Source: Castellaniella sp040276065
GTDB taxonomy: Bacteria; Pseudomonadota; Gammaproteobacteria; Burkholderiales; Burkholderiaceae_B
Assembly: GCF_040276065.1 (NCBI RefSeq)
Contig: NZ_JBELOI010000001.1
Span: forward strand, 248,001-312,000
Length of the DNA: 64,000 nucleotides
Reading direction: 5' to 3'
Part shown: positions 7,542-15,628 of the stretch, in pieces
How the letters are laid out: every line of letters starts with the position of its first letter
Numbering within the stretch: the first letter of the stretch is position 1
Position numbers and translations under genes: made by a program
Notes under the pieces: generated by a model
What the model saw: only the letters and a program-made list of their open reading frames with translations
The model's database searches: none
What the model was told of the DNA's origin: nothing

Positions 7542-9361
7542 GGATGCGCACCCGCCACCTGCTGGCCGGCATCCTCGTTCTGCTGGCGGCGCTTCCGCTG
7601 ATTCCGGGCTTGCCGGTGTTCTGGATCACCCAGATGAACTACATCGGGCTCTACAGCCTGGTGGTGCTCGGGCTGGTGCTGCTGACCGGGGTGGGCGGGC
7701 TGACGTCCTTTGGCCAGTCGGCGTTCGTGGGCCTGGGCGCCTATGCCACCGCCTGGCTGAGCACCACGGCGGGCCTCTCGCCCTGGGTGGGCCTGGTGGC
7801 CGGCCTGGCGCTCACGGTGCTGGTGGCCTATGTGCTCGGCGCGATCACCTTGCGCCTGTCCGGGCATTTCCTGCCCCTGTGCACGCTGGCCTGGTGTCTG
7901 GCCCTCTATTATCTGTATGGCAACCTGGATTTCCTCGGGCGCTACGACGGCATCGCCGGCATTCCGGCGATTTCTCTGCTGGGCTGGTCGCTGGGGCCCG
8001 GCGAGCGCATGTACTACTTGATCTGGATCCTGCTGCTGCTGGCGATGTGGGCAACCCACAACCTGCTGCACTCGCGCTCCGGCCGCGCCATCCGGTCCTT
8101 GCGCAGCGGCTCGATGGCCGAATCCTTCGGCGTGGATCTGGCGCACTACAAGGTCGTCATATTCGTCTATGCGGCGCTGCTGGGCGGCCTCTCGGGGTGG
8201 CTGTACGCGCACATGCAGCGCGCCGTCAGTCCCAGCCCTTTTGGCCTGGGCTATGGCATCGAGTACCTGTTCATGGCGGTCGTCGGCGGCATGGGCAGCG
8301 TCTGGGGCGCGGTCGTGGGCACCGCGGTGGTGCTGATCGTCAAGGATCAATTGCAAAACGTGTTGCCCGGGCTGGTCGGCACTTCGGTCAACGTCGAGCT
8401 GCTGGTGTTCGGCGTCTTGATGGTGCTGGTGCTGCAGCACGCGCGCGACGGCGTCTGGCCGGCGCTGGCGGCGGCGTGGAGGCGCCTGGGCGGACGCGGT
8501 GAATCGCGCGCTGTGGCCGTCGAGGTCCTCGAGGCGGCGCGTCCGCTTGCGCGGCGCGGGCGGCCCGCGGCGGGCGAGTCCGTGCTGCGGGTGGCGGGAA
8601 TCCGCAAGACCTTTGGTGGGCTGGTCGCCGTCAACGATATCAGTTTCGAGCTGCGCGCCGGCGAGATCATGGGCCTGATCGGCCCCAACGGCGCGGGCAA
8701 GAGCACGACCTTCAACCTGATCAGCGGCGTCACGCCGCTGTCGGGCGGCGAGGTCCTGTTCATGGGCCGGCGCATCGACGGCCGTCCGGCGCACGAGATT
8801 GCGCGCATGGGCATCGCCCGCAGCTTCCAGCACGTGCAGATCATGCCGGACATGTCGGTGCTCGAGAATGTGGCCCTGGGCGCGCACTTGCGCAGCCGCG
8901 CCGGCGTGGTGGCCGCCGCCCTGCATGCCGAACGCGCCAGCGAGGCCTCGTTGCTGCGCGAGGCGGCCGAACAGTTGCGGCGGGTGGGGCTGGGCGAGCA
9001 TATGCACGAGCTCGCGGGCAACCTGCCCCTGGGCCGCCAGCGCATCCTCGAGATCGCCCGGGCACTGGCCTGCGACCCGGTGCTGCTGATGCTCGACGAG
9101 CCGGCCGCCGGCCTGCGCTACAAGGAAAAACAGGATCTCGCCGAGGTGCTCGACCGCTTGCGCGGCGAGGGCATGAGCATGCTGCTGGTCGAGCATGATA
9201 TGGATTTCGTGATGAACCTGACCGACCACCTCCTGGTGATGGATTTCGGCACCCGGCTGGCCGAGGGCCGGCCCGAGGACGTCCAGCGTGATCCGGCCGT
9301 GCTCGAGGCGTACCTGGGCGACTGGGATGACGAGCCGGCCGCGGCCGAGGTGCGCGCATGA
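7538..9361 (+). CDS. Fused LivM-type permease and LivG-type ATPase
   Basis: A single 607-residue polypeptide. Residues 1 to about 320 form a LivM-type permease (SLVVLGLVLLTGVGGLTSFGQSAFVGLGAY, then GVDLAHYKVVIFVYAALLGGLSGWLYAH). A charged linker (about 320-345) leads to a LivG-type ABC ATPase with Walker A GPNGAGKST (Lys about 388), Q-loop SFQHVQIMPDMSV, signature LPLGRQRILEIARAL, Walker B LLMLDEPAAGL and H-loop VEHDMDF. Such fusions tie one permease half to one ATPase. The start is preceded by AGGAGG and overlaps the LivH stop; the end overlaps the LivF start. No frame break separates the halves. Confidence 0.93.
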   Translation: MRMRTRHLLAGILVLLAALPLIPGLPVFWITQMNYIGLYSLVVLGLVLLTGVGGLTSFGQSAFVGLGAYATAWLSTTAGLSPWVGLVAGLALTVLVAYVLGAITLRLSGHFLPLCTLAWCLALYYLYGNLDFLGRYDGIAGIPAISLLGWSLGPGERMYYLIWILLLLAMWATHNLLHSRSGRAIRSLRSGSMAESFGVDLAHYKVVIFVYAALLGGLSGWLYAHMQRAVSPSPFGLGYGIEYLFMAVVGGMGSVWGAVVGTAVVLIVKDQLQNVLPGLVGTSVNVELLVFGVLMVLVLQHARDGVWPALAAAWRRLGGRGESRAVAVEVLEAARPLARRGRPAAGESVLRVAGIRKTFGGLVAVNDISFELRAGEIMGLIGPNGAGKSTTFNLISGVTPLSGGEVLFMGRRIDGRPAHEIARMGIARSFQHVQIMPDMSVLENVALGAHLRSRAGVVAAALHAERASEASLLREAAEQLRRVGLGEHMHELAGNLPLGRQRILEIARALACDPVLLMLDEPAAGLRYKEKQDLAEVLDRLRGEGMSMLLVEHDMDFVMNLTDHLLVMDFGTRLAEGRPEDVQRDPAVLEAYLGDWDDEPAAAEVRA

Positions 9362-10137
9362 GCCCCCAGACAACCTCCGCGCCGGACGCGGCCGACGTGC
9401 TCGTCGTGCGCGGCCTGTCCGCCCACTACGGCAAGGTCGCGGCCCTCAGCGAGCTGTCGATTCGCGTGGGTGCCAGCCGGATCGTCACGGTCATCGGCGG
9501 CAATGGGGCGGGAAAATCCACGCTGTTGAACGCCATCATGGGTGCCTTGCCGGCTGGCGGCCACAGTCGCGGCTCGGTGGATTTCCTCGGGCATGCGGTC
9601 CACGACTGGGCCATCGAGCGCAAGGTCGGGCAGGGCATGTCGCTGGTGCCCGAGCGCCGGGAACTGTTCGGCAGCATGTCGGTCGAGGACAATCTGCTGC
9701 TGGGCGGCTTCAGGCTCTACCAGGCCGGGGTGCGGGGCTGGCGCGAGACCCTGGACCAGGTGTTCGAGCTGTTTCCCCGTCTGCGCGAGCGCGCGCGCCA
9801 GCAGGCGGGCACGCTCTCGGGCGGCGAGCGCCAGATGTTGGCCGTGGGTCGCGCGCTCATGGCGCAGCCACGTCTGTTGATGCTCGACGAGCCCAGCCTG
9901 GGCCTGGCGCCGCGCATCGTGCGCGAGATCTTCCAGACCATCGCGCGTCTGCGCAGCACGGGCGTCTCGATCCTGCTGGTCGAGCAAAATGCCAGGGCGG
10001 CGCTGCGCGTGGCCGACTACGGCTACGTACTCGAGACCGGCGACCTGGTCCTCGAAGGCCCGGCCGGCGAGTTGGCCGGCCATCCGCGGGTCATCGAGAG
10101 TTATCTGGGGCTGGGGCGCCGGGCGCAGTCTCACTAG
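9358..10137 (+). CDS. LivF-type ABC transporter ATPase (cluster 1)
   Basis: Cytoplasmic ATPase of 259 residues. It has Walker A GGNGAGKST (Lys53), Q-loop and PERRELFGSMSVEDN, signature TLSGGERQM, Walker B LLMLDEPSLGL and H-loop VEQNARAAL. With the LivG domain of the preceding fusion it would form the nucleotide-binding heterodimer. The ATG overlaps the preceding stop. Its last 47 bp are antisense to the 3' end of the livM gene of the opposing cluster. Confidence 0.95.
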   Translation: MSPQTTSAPDAADVLVVRGLSAHYGKVAALSELSIRVGASRIVTVIGGNGAGKSTLLNAIMGALPAGGHSRGSVDFLGHAVHDWAIERKVGQGMSLVPERRELFGSMSVEDNLLLGGFRLYQAGVRGWRETLDQVFELFPRLRERARQQAGTLSGGERQMLAVGRALMAQPRLLMLDEPSLGLAPRIVREIFQTIARLRSTGVSILLVEQNARAALRVADYGYVLETGDLVLEGPAGELAGHPRVIESYLGLGRRAQSH

Positions 10138-11110
10138 CGTGGGCGGGGCGCCGGGCGCGCCGGTGCAGCCATTCGCCGACGATGCCGCGGCGAAAGGCCA
10201 TCACGCACAGGATGAAGATCAGCCCGATCACGATGGTCACCGATTCGCCCAGGATACGGAACCATTCGATGCCGGTTTGCTGCATCAGGAAGCGCCCGAG
10301 CTCGCCGACCTTGTTCTCCAGGGCCACCACGATCACGGCGCCCAGCACCGGGCCGGTGAGCGTGCCCATGCCGCCGATCAGCGTCATCAGGATCACCATG
10401 CCCGACATCTGCCAGGTGGCGTCCGAGAGCGTGGCCGAGACGAACACCAGCGCCTTGGTCGCGCCGGCCAGCCCCGAGAGCGTGGCCGAGAGCACGAAGG
10501 CCAGCAGCTTGAAGCGGTCGGTGTCATAGCCCAGCGAGACCATGCGCGGCTCGTTCTCGCGGATCGCCTTGAGGGCCTGCCCGAAGGGCGAGTGCACGGC
10601 GCGCCAGATGATGGCGTAGCCGATGACGAAGATCGCCATCACCACGTAGTACAGGTGGAGGTCCTGGCGGAGGTCCAGGCCCAGCAGGGTGCCGCGCGGG
10701 ATGCCCTGCAGCCCGTCCTCGCCGCCGGTAAACGGCGCCTGCAGGAAGTAGAAGAACAGCATCTGCGCCAGCGCCAGGGTGATCATGGCAAAGTAGATGC
10801 CGCTGCGCCGGATCGAGAGCAGCCCAAAGAGCAGCCCCAGCAGCGCGGCCGCGGCGGTGCCAAACAACAGCCCCGCCCCCGTGGGCCAGCCCCAGACGGC
10901 CAGCGCCTGGCCGCAGGCGTAGGCCGCCAGCCCCAGGAAGGCGGCGTGCCCGAATGACAGCAGCCCGGTGTAGCCCAGCAGCAGGTTGAAGGCGCAGGCA
11001 AACAGCGCATAGCACATGACCTTCATGAGGAAGATCGGGTAGCCGCCCAGGGCGGGCAGCGCGGCGATCAGCACGAGGGCTGCGCCGTAGGCAAGCACTT
11101 GTCGATTCAT
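10091..11110 (-). CDS. livM: LivM-type ABC transporter permease (cluster 2)
   Basis: Inner-membrane permease of 339 residues, starting MNRQVLAYGAALVLIAALPAL at 11110, where ATGA overlaps the livH stop. The LivM signature CAFNLLLGYTGLLSFGHAAFLGLAAY is followed by about nine hydrophobic segments and the loop SPFGQALKAIRENEPRMVSLGYDTDRFKL. The C-terminal tail is basic and then Ala/Pro-rich (about 35 residues); its coding end overlaps livF of cluster 1 on the other strand. It is the last gene of the minus-strand operon livG-livF-(livJ)-livH-livM. Confidence 0.94.
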   Translation of the reverse strand: MNRQVLAYGAALVLIAALPALGGYPIFLMKVMCYALFACAFNLLLGYTGLLSFGHAAFLGLAAYACGQALAVWGWPTGAGLLFGTAAAALLGLLFGLLSIRRSGIYFAMITLALAQMLFFYFLQAPFTGGEDGLQGIPRGTLLGLDLRQDLHLYYVVMAIFVIGYAIIWRAVHSPFGQALKAIRENEPRMVSLGYDTDRFKLLAFVLSATLSGLAGATKALVFVSATLSDATWQMSGMVILMTLIGGMGTLTGPVLGAVIVVALENKVGELGRFLMQQTGIEWFRILGESVTIVIGLIFILCVMAFRRGIVGEWLHRRARRPAHASETAPGAPAPDNSR

Positions 11111-11994
11111 GATTCCTTCCCGAACAGCCCGGCCGGGCGCAGCAAGAGCACGATCACCATGATGATGAACACCACGGTGCTGGAGGCCTCGGGCCAGAAA
11201 ACCTTGGTGAAGCCCTCGATCACGCCCAGGCCCAGGCCGGTGAGGATCGACCCCAGGATCGAGCCCATGCCGCCGATCACCACCACGGCAAAGACCACGA
11301 TGATCAGGTTCGAGCCCATCAGGGGCGAGACCTGCAGGATGGGGGCGGCGAGCACGCCGGCGAAACCGGCCAGGCCCACGCCAAAGCCGAAGGTCAGCGA
11401 GATCATCAGCGGCACGTTCACGCCGAAGGCCTCGACAAGCTTTGGGTTCTCGGTGCCGGCGCGCAGCAGCGCGCCCAGGCGGGTTTTCTCGATCACGAAC
11501 CAGGTCAGCAGGCACGCCAGGATGGAGGCGACGACCACCCGCGCACGGTAGATAGGCAGGTACATGAAGCCCAGGTTGACACCCCCCGCCAGCAGCTTCG
11601 GGGTGGCATAGGGCTGGCCTGAGACGCCGAAGATGCTGCGAAACAGGCCCTCGATCAGCAGGGTCAGGCCGAAGGTGAGCAGTAGTCCGTAGAGGTGATC
11701 GAGCTTGTAGAGGTGGCGCAGCAGCAGGCGCTCGAGCACAATGCCGAACAGCCCCACGACGATGGGCGCGGCCAGCAGCATTACCCAGTAGTTCAGGCCC
11801 AGGTACTGCAGCCCCATCCAGGCGACGAAGGCGCCCAGCATGTAGAGCGCGCCGTGGGCGAAGTTAATGATGTTCAGCAGGCCGAAGATCACCGCCAGGC
11901 CCAGCGAGAGCACGGCATAGAACGAGCCATTGACCAGGCCCAGCAGCAACTGGCCCAGCAGGGCCTGTATGGGTACGCCGAAAAGTAGTGTCAT
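11107..11994 (-). CDS. livH: LivH-type ABC transporter permease (cluster 2)
   Basis: Inner-membrane permease of 295 residues, the standard LivH length. The N-terminal block LLLGLVNGSFYAVLSLGLAVIFG continues into NIINFAHGALYMLGAF, the LivH hallmark. The EAA loop GALLRAGTENPKLVEAFGVNV is intact. It sits 93 bp after the disrupted substrate-binding gene; that gap includes a stretch of GC-rich sequence without a feature I can name. The stop overlaps the livM start. Confidence 0.95.
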   Translation of the reverse strand: MTLLFGVPIQALLGQLLLGLVNGSFYAVLSLGLAVIFGLLNIINFAHGALYMLGAFVAWMGLQYLGLNYWVMLLAAPIVVGLFGIVLERLLLRHLYKLDHLYGLLLTFGLTLLIEGLFRSIFGVSGQPYATPKLLAGGVNLGFMYLPIYRARVVVASILACLLTWFVIEKTRLGALLRAGTENPKLVEAFGVNVPLMISLTFGFGVGLAGFAGVLAAPILQVSPLMGSNLIIVVFAVVVIGGMGSILGSILTGLGLGVIEGFTKVFWPEASSTVVFIIMVIVLLLRPAGLFGKES

Positions 11995-12087
11995 AAGGAT
12001 GCGGCCGGAAGGGGTCGGGGCGGGTCGGTCATGCGCCCGCCCGTGCGCCCGGTCGCGGGAGCATGGGCGCGGCGCGCCGCGCGGAGC

Positions 12088-13366
12088 TTACTTCTTCAGC
12101 AAGGGGCAGGTGGACGAGGATAGCGGCCCGTAGACGGCCTCGGCCGGCAGGGTCTTGACGATGTTGTAGTAGTCCCAGGGTGCCTTGGACTGGTCGGGGG
12201 TCTTGACCTGGGCCAGGTACATGTCGTGCATGGTCAGGCCATCTGCGCGAATGTGGCCTTTTTTCATGAACATATCGTTGATCTCGATGGACTTCAAGTG
12301 CGTCATGATGGCGTCGCCGTCGTCCGTGCCCGTGGCCTTGACGGCCTCGAGGTAGGTCTTGGCCACCGAGTAATCACCCGCCTGCAGGAAGGACGGCGCG
12401 CGCTTGTGCTGGTCGAAGAAGCGCTTGGACCAGGCGCGCGAGTCGTCGTCCTGATTCCAGTACCAGGCCGTGGTCAGGTACAGGCCGGCGGTATTCTCCA
12501 GGCCCAGGGCGTGGACGTCGTTGATGAACACCAGCAGGCCGGCGAGCTTCATCGAGTTGGTGATGCCGAATTCCTTGGCGGCCTTGACGGAATTGATGAA
12601 GTCGCCGCCGGCGTTGGCCAGGCCCAGGACCTGGGCGCCGGATGACTGCGCCTGCAGCAGGAAGGACGAGAAGTCTGTGGTGGCGATCGGCGCGCGCACC
12701 GCGCCCAGGACCTTGCCGCCGTTGGCCTCGACGACCTTGGAGGTGTCTTGTTCGAGCGAGTGGCCGAAGGCGTAGTCGGCAGTCAGGAAATACCAGGTCT
12801 TGCCGCCTTCGCTGACCACGGCTGAGCCGGTGCCGTTGGCCAGCGCGATGGTGTTGTAGGCATAGTGCACGGTATAGGGTGTGCACTGGGCGTTGGTCAG
12901 GGCGGAGGAACCCGGTCCGACGGCCATAAAGGGTTTTTTCTTTTCGGCGGCGACGGCGGCCATGGCCAGGGCCGTGGCGGAGTTGGTGCCGCCGATCAGC
13001 ATGTCGAGGTTCTGCTGGTCGAACCATTCGCGCGCGCGCGCCGAGGCGATGGGTGCCGCCCGCCAAGACGGCGCTCGAGGTCTACCCGAACCATTCGCGC
13101 GCGCGCGCCGAGGCGATGTCGGCCTTGTTCTGGTGGTCGGCGGTCAACAGCTCGATCTTCTTGCCGTTGATCTCGCCACCCATGTCGGCGATCGCCATGC
13201 GGATGGCGTCGGCCCCCGCGTTGCCGTCGATGTCGGCGTAGACGCCGGACATGTCGGCGATGAAGCCGATGCGGATCACGTCGTCGGAAATGCCGGCCGC
13301 GTGGACGTTCATCGCCAGCCCGAGGCCGGCGAGGGTCAAAGCGGTCGATAGCGTACGCAATTTCAT
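12088..13366 (-). pseudogene. Liv-type substrate-binding protein gene broken by a 67-bp insertion
   Basis: The 5' part starts at 13366 (MKLRTLSTALTLAGLGLAMNVHA, a signal peptide) and reads a type I periplasmic binding protein as far as ASARAREWFG, then stops at 13082-13084 after 94 codons. The homologous continuation resumes in another frame as EWFDQQNLDMLIGGTNSATA and runs to 12088. Between them a 31-bp sequence occurs twice (13021-13051 and 13088-13118), separated by 36 bp, so the offset is 67 bp and shifts the frame. Deleting 67 bp restores a 403-residue protein of normal family length and character (KTWYFLTADYAFGHSLEQD, YYNIVKTLPAEAV). The rest of the operon is intact. It may be a real recent mutation or an assembly/read error. 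Confidence 0.88.
13021..13118. repeat. 31-bp direct repeat flanking a 36-bp segment inside the livJ-like gene
   Basis: Identical copies lie at 13021-13051 and 13088-13118, each beginning GAACCATTCGCGCG and ending CCGAGGCGATG. The interposed 36 bp (13052-13087) matches neither the flanking gene nor any other sequence I noticed in the window. One copy is native to the gene; the second copy plus the 36 bp is the 67-bp insertion. Confidence 0.92.
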
Positions 13367-13409
13367 GGGGTGGTCTCTTAGTGTTGCCGGCGAGCCGGCT
13401 GAATGGATC

Positions 13410-14120
13410 TCAGACGCCGAGCAGGTTGTCCAGAATTTGCCGCTTTTCGTCGAGCTGCGCGGCCTTGAACCGCTCGACGATCTGGCCGTGCTCCATGACG
13501 TAGAACTGGTCGGCCAGGGGCGCGGCAAAATGGAAGTTCTGCTCGACCATGACGATCGTGTAGCCCTTGGCCTTGAGCGCGGTGATCATGCGCGCGAGCG
13601 CCTGCACGATCACCGGCGCCAGCCCCTCGGAGATCTCGTCGAGCAGCAGCAGGTTCGCGCCGGTGCGCAGGATGCGCGCCACCGCCAGCATCTGCTGCTC
13701 GCCGCCCGACAGGCGCGTGCCCGGAGAATGGCGACGCTCTTCGAGATTGGGGAACATGTCGTAGATCTCGGCCAGCGACATCCCCCCGCCCAGCGTCTCG
13801 CCCACCGTCGGGGGCAGCAGCAGGTTCTCCTCGCACGAGAGCGAGGCAAAGATGCCGCGCTCTTCGGGGCAATAGCCGATGCCCAGGTGCGCGATGCGAT
13901 AGGTCGGCAGGTGGATCGATTCGGTGCCGCGGATGCGAATCGAGCCCTTGCGGCTGCCCGTCAGCCCCAGGATCGCACGCAGCGTGCTCGTGCGCCCGGC
14001 CCCGTTGCGCCCGAGCAGGGTCACCACCTCGCCCGGCTCGACGCGCATGTCCACCCCGTGCAGCACATGGGACTCGCCGTACCAGGCGTGCAGGCCGGAG
14101 ATTTCAAGCGCCGCAGTCAT
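13410..14120 (-). CDS. livF: LivF-type ABC transporter ATPase (cluster 2), Walker A Lys to Arg
   Basis: A 236-residue ATPase of LivF size. The Walker A motif reads GRNGAGRTST: the normally invariant Lys is Arg43 (codon CGC at 13994-13992, complement strand). The other elements are present: Q-loop, PEERGIFASLSCEEN, signature RLSGGEQQM, Walker B LLLLDEISEGLAP and H-loop VEQNFHF. The D-loop region reads EISEG rather than the usual EPTEG. I believe similar substitutions occur in other betaproteobacterial LivF proteins, so this may be a subfamily trait rather than damage; that is recollection and unchecked. The ATG overlaps the livG stop (ATGA). The disrupted binding-protein gene starts 43 bp downstream. 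Confidence 0.92.
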   Translation of the reverse strand: MTAALEISGLHAWYGESHVLHGVDMRVEPGEVVTLLGRNGAGRTSTLRAILGLTGSRKGSIRIRGTESIHLPTYRIAHLGIGYCPEERGIFASLSCEENLLLPPTVGETLGGGMSLAEIYDMFPNLEERRHSPGTRLSGGEQQMLAVARILRTGANLLLLDEISEGLAPVIVQALARMITALKAKGYTIVMVEQNFHFAAPLADQFYVMEHGQIVERFKAAQLDEKRQILDNLLGV

Positions 14121-14890
14121 CCGTGAGCTCCTTCGAGTTCGCCCTGGGTTGTGCCCATATAGGCCTGCATGACCGCCGGGTCGCGGGATATCGCCGCGTA
14201 ATCGCCCTCGGCCAGCACCGCGCCGCGCGCCAGTACGGTGATGCGGTCGGCGATGGACGAGACCACATTCATATTGTGTTCGACCATCAGGATGGTGCGC
14301 CCGACACTCACCTGTTTGATGAGCTGGGTGACGCGTGCGACGTCCTCGTGGCCCATGCCCTGGGTGGGCTCGTCGAGCAGCATCAGGCGCGGCTCCATCG
14401 CCAGGGTGGTGGCGATTTCGAGGGCGCGCTTGCGCCCGTAGGGCAGGTTCACGGTCTGCTCGTCGGCCAGGCCGGCCAGACCGACCTCGTCGAGCAGTTC
14501 GCGCGCGCGCCCGTTCAGGCGGTCCAGGCCACGGTCGCTGCGCCAGAAATGGAATGATTGCCCCAGCGCGCGCTGCAGGGCGATGTGCACGTTCTCGAGC
14601 ACAGAGAGCTGGGGAAAGACGGCCGAGATCTGGAAGGAGCGGATGATGCCCTTGCGCGCGATTTGGGCCGGGCGGTCGCGGGTGATCTCGGCGCCATCAT
14701 AGAAAATCTGGCCCGAGGTGGGCTCGAGAAACTTGGTCAGCAGGTTGAAGCACGTGGTCTTGCCCGCCCCATTGGGGCCGATCAGGGCGTGGATATGCCC
14801 CTGGCGTACTTGCAGGTTCACATCGTCGACTGCGACAAAGCCGCGAAAGGCCTTGCTCAGCCCCCGGGTCTCGAGTATGTGGCCGCCCAT
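14117..14890 (-). CDS. livG: LivG-type ABC transporter ATPase (cluster 2)
   Basis: First gene of the minus-strand Liv-type operon, 257 residues. Walker A is GPNGAGKTT (Lys44), followed by CFNLLTKFLEPTSG, Q-loop RSFQISAVFPQLSV, signature NLPYGRKRALEIATTLA, Walker B LMLLDEPTQGMGHED and H-loop VEHNMNVV. The C-terminal YAAISRDPAVMQAYMG is a typical LivG tail. With a conventional Walker A lysine, this subunit could supply the catalytic site even if the LivF partner is impaired. The 90-bp gap upstream to nth shows no clear promoter hexamers. Confidence 0.96.
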   Translation of the reverse strand: MGGHILETRGLSKAFRGFVAVDDVNLQVRQGHIHALIGPNGAGKTTCFNLLTKFLEPTSGQIFYDGAEITRDRPAQIARKGIIRSFQISAVFPQLSVLENVHIALQRALGQSFHFWRSDRGLDRLNGRARELLDEVGLAGLADEQTVNLPYGRKRALEIATTLAMEPRLMLLDEPTQGMGHEDVARVTQLIKQVSVGRTILMVEHNMNVVSSIADRITVLARGAVLAEGDYAAISRDPAVMQAYMGTTQGELEGAHG

Positions 14891-14980
14891 GTGGATGCGT
14901 TCCCCGTCGATGTGATTGTGCTTCAGTATCGATCTTTGACCTTTGAAGCGCTATCCGGGTTTTACATGGTGTCCCTTGCG

Positions 14981-15628
14981 TCAGGGCTTGCCGTTCGGCT
15001 GGGTCTTGTGCGTGTACTCGCACAAATCCCGGATGCCGCATTGCGGGCACTTGGGTGTGCGCGCGACGCAGACGTAGCGGCCGTGCAGGATCAGCCAGTG
15101 GTGGGCGTCGAGCAGATACTCGGCGGGCACGCGCTTGAGCAGGGCCCGCTCGACGGCCAGCACCGTCTTGCCTGGTGCCAGGCCTGTGCGGTTGGCGACG
15201 CGAAAGATATGTGTGTCCACCGCCATGGCCGGTTGCCGGAAGGCGGTGTTGAGAATCACGTTGGCCGTCTTGCGGCCCACGCCCGGCAGGGCCTCGAGCG
15301 CCTCGCGAGTGTCCGGGACCTGGCCGCCGTGGCAGGCCAGCAGGAGTTCGCAGGTGCGAATCACGTTGCGCGCCTTGGTCTTGTACAGGCCGATCGTGCG
15401 GATGGCCTCGGCCAGGCCGTCCTCGCCCAGCGCGAGCAGCCCTTGCGGCGTTCCGTGCTCGGGAAAGAAACCGCGCGTGGCCAGATTCACCGACCGGTCG
15501 GTGGCCTGCGCCGAGAGGATGACTGCGATCAGGAGCTGGAACGTGCTGCCGTATTCCAGCTCGGTGCGGGGTTCAGGGTTGGCCGCCTGGAAACGGCGAA
15601 AAATTTCTCGACGGGAGTTTTGGTTCAT
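14981..15628 (-). CDS. nth: Endonuclease III (DNA glycosylase/AP lyase)
   Basis: Base-excision repair enzyme for oxidised pyrimidines. The 215-residue protein keeps the catalytic Lys120 in the helix-hairpin-helix LPGVGRKTANV and Asp138 in AVDTHIFR, the same residue numbers as in E. coli. The [4Fe-4S] loop C-x6-C-x2-C-x5-C occupies Cys187, 194, 197 and 203. The ATG overlaps the rsxB stop (ATGA), coupling it to an electron-transfer protein, an arrangement shared by related genomes. Confidence 0.97.
   Translation of the reverse strand: MNQNSRREIFRRFQAANPEPRTELEYGSTFQLLIAVILSAQATDRSVNLATRGFFPEHGTPQGLLALGEDGLAEAIRTIGLYKTKARNVIRTCELLLACHGGQVPDTREALEALPGVGRKTANVILNTAFRQPAMAVDTHIFRVANRTGLAPGKTVLAVERALLKRVPAEYLLDAHHWLILHGRYVCVARTPKCPQCGIRDLCEYTHKTQPNGKP

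Noticed and set aside
7382..9373. 663-codon open frame antisense to the LivM-LivG fusion
   Set aside because: Shadow of a GC-rich gene; low-complexity composition and no start context.
12088..13002. Separate 304-residue binding protein starting at 13002
   Set aside because: It lacks a signal peptide and begins in mid-domain; it is the 3' part of the disrupted gene.
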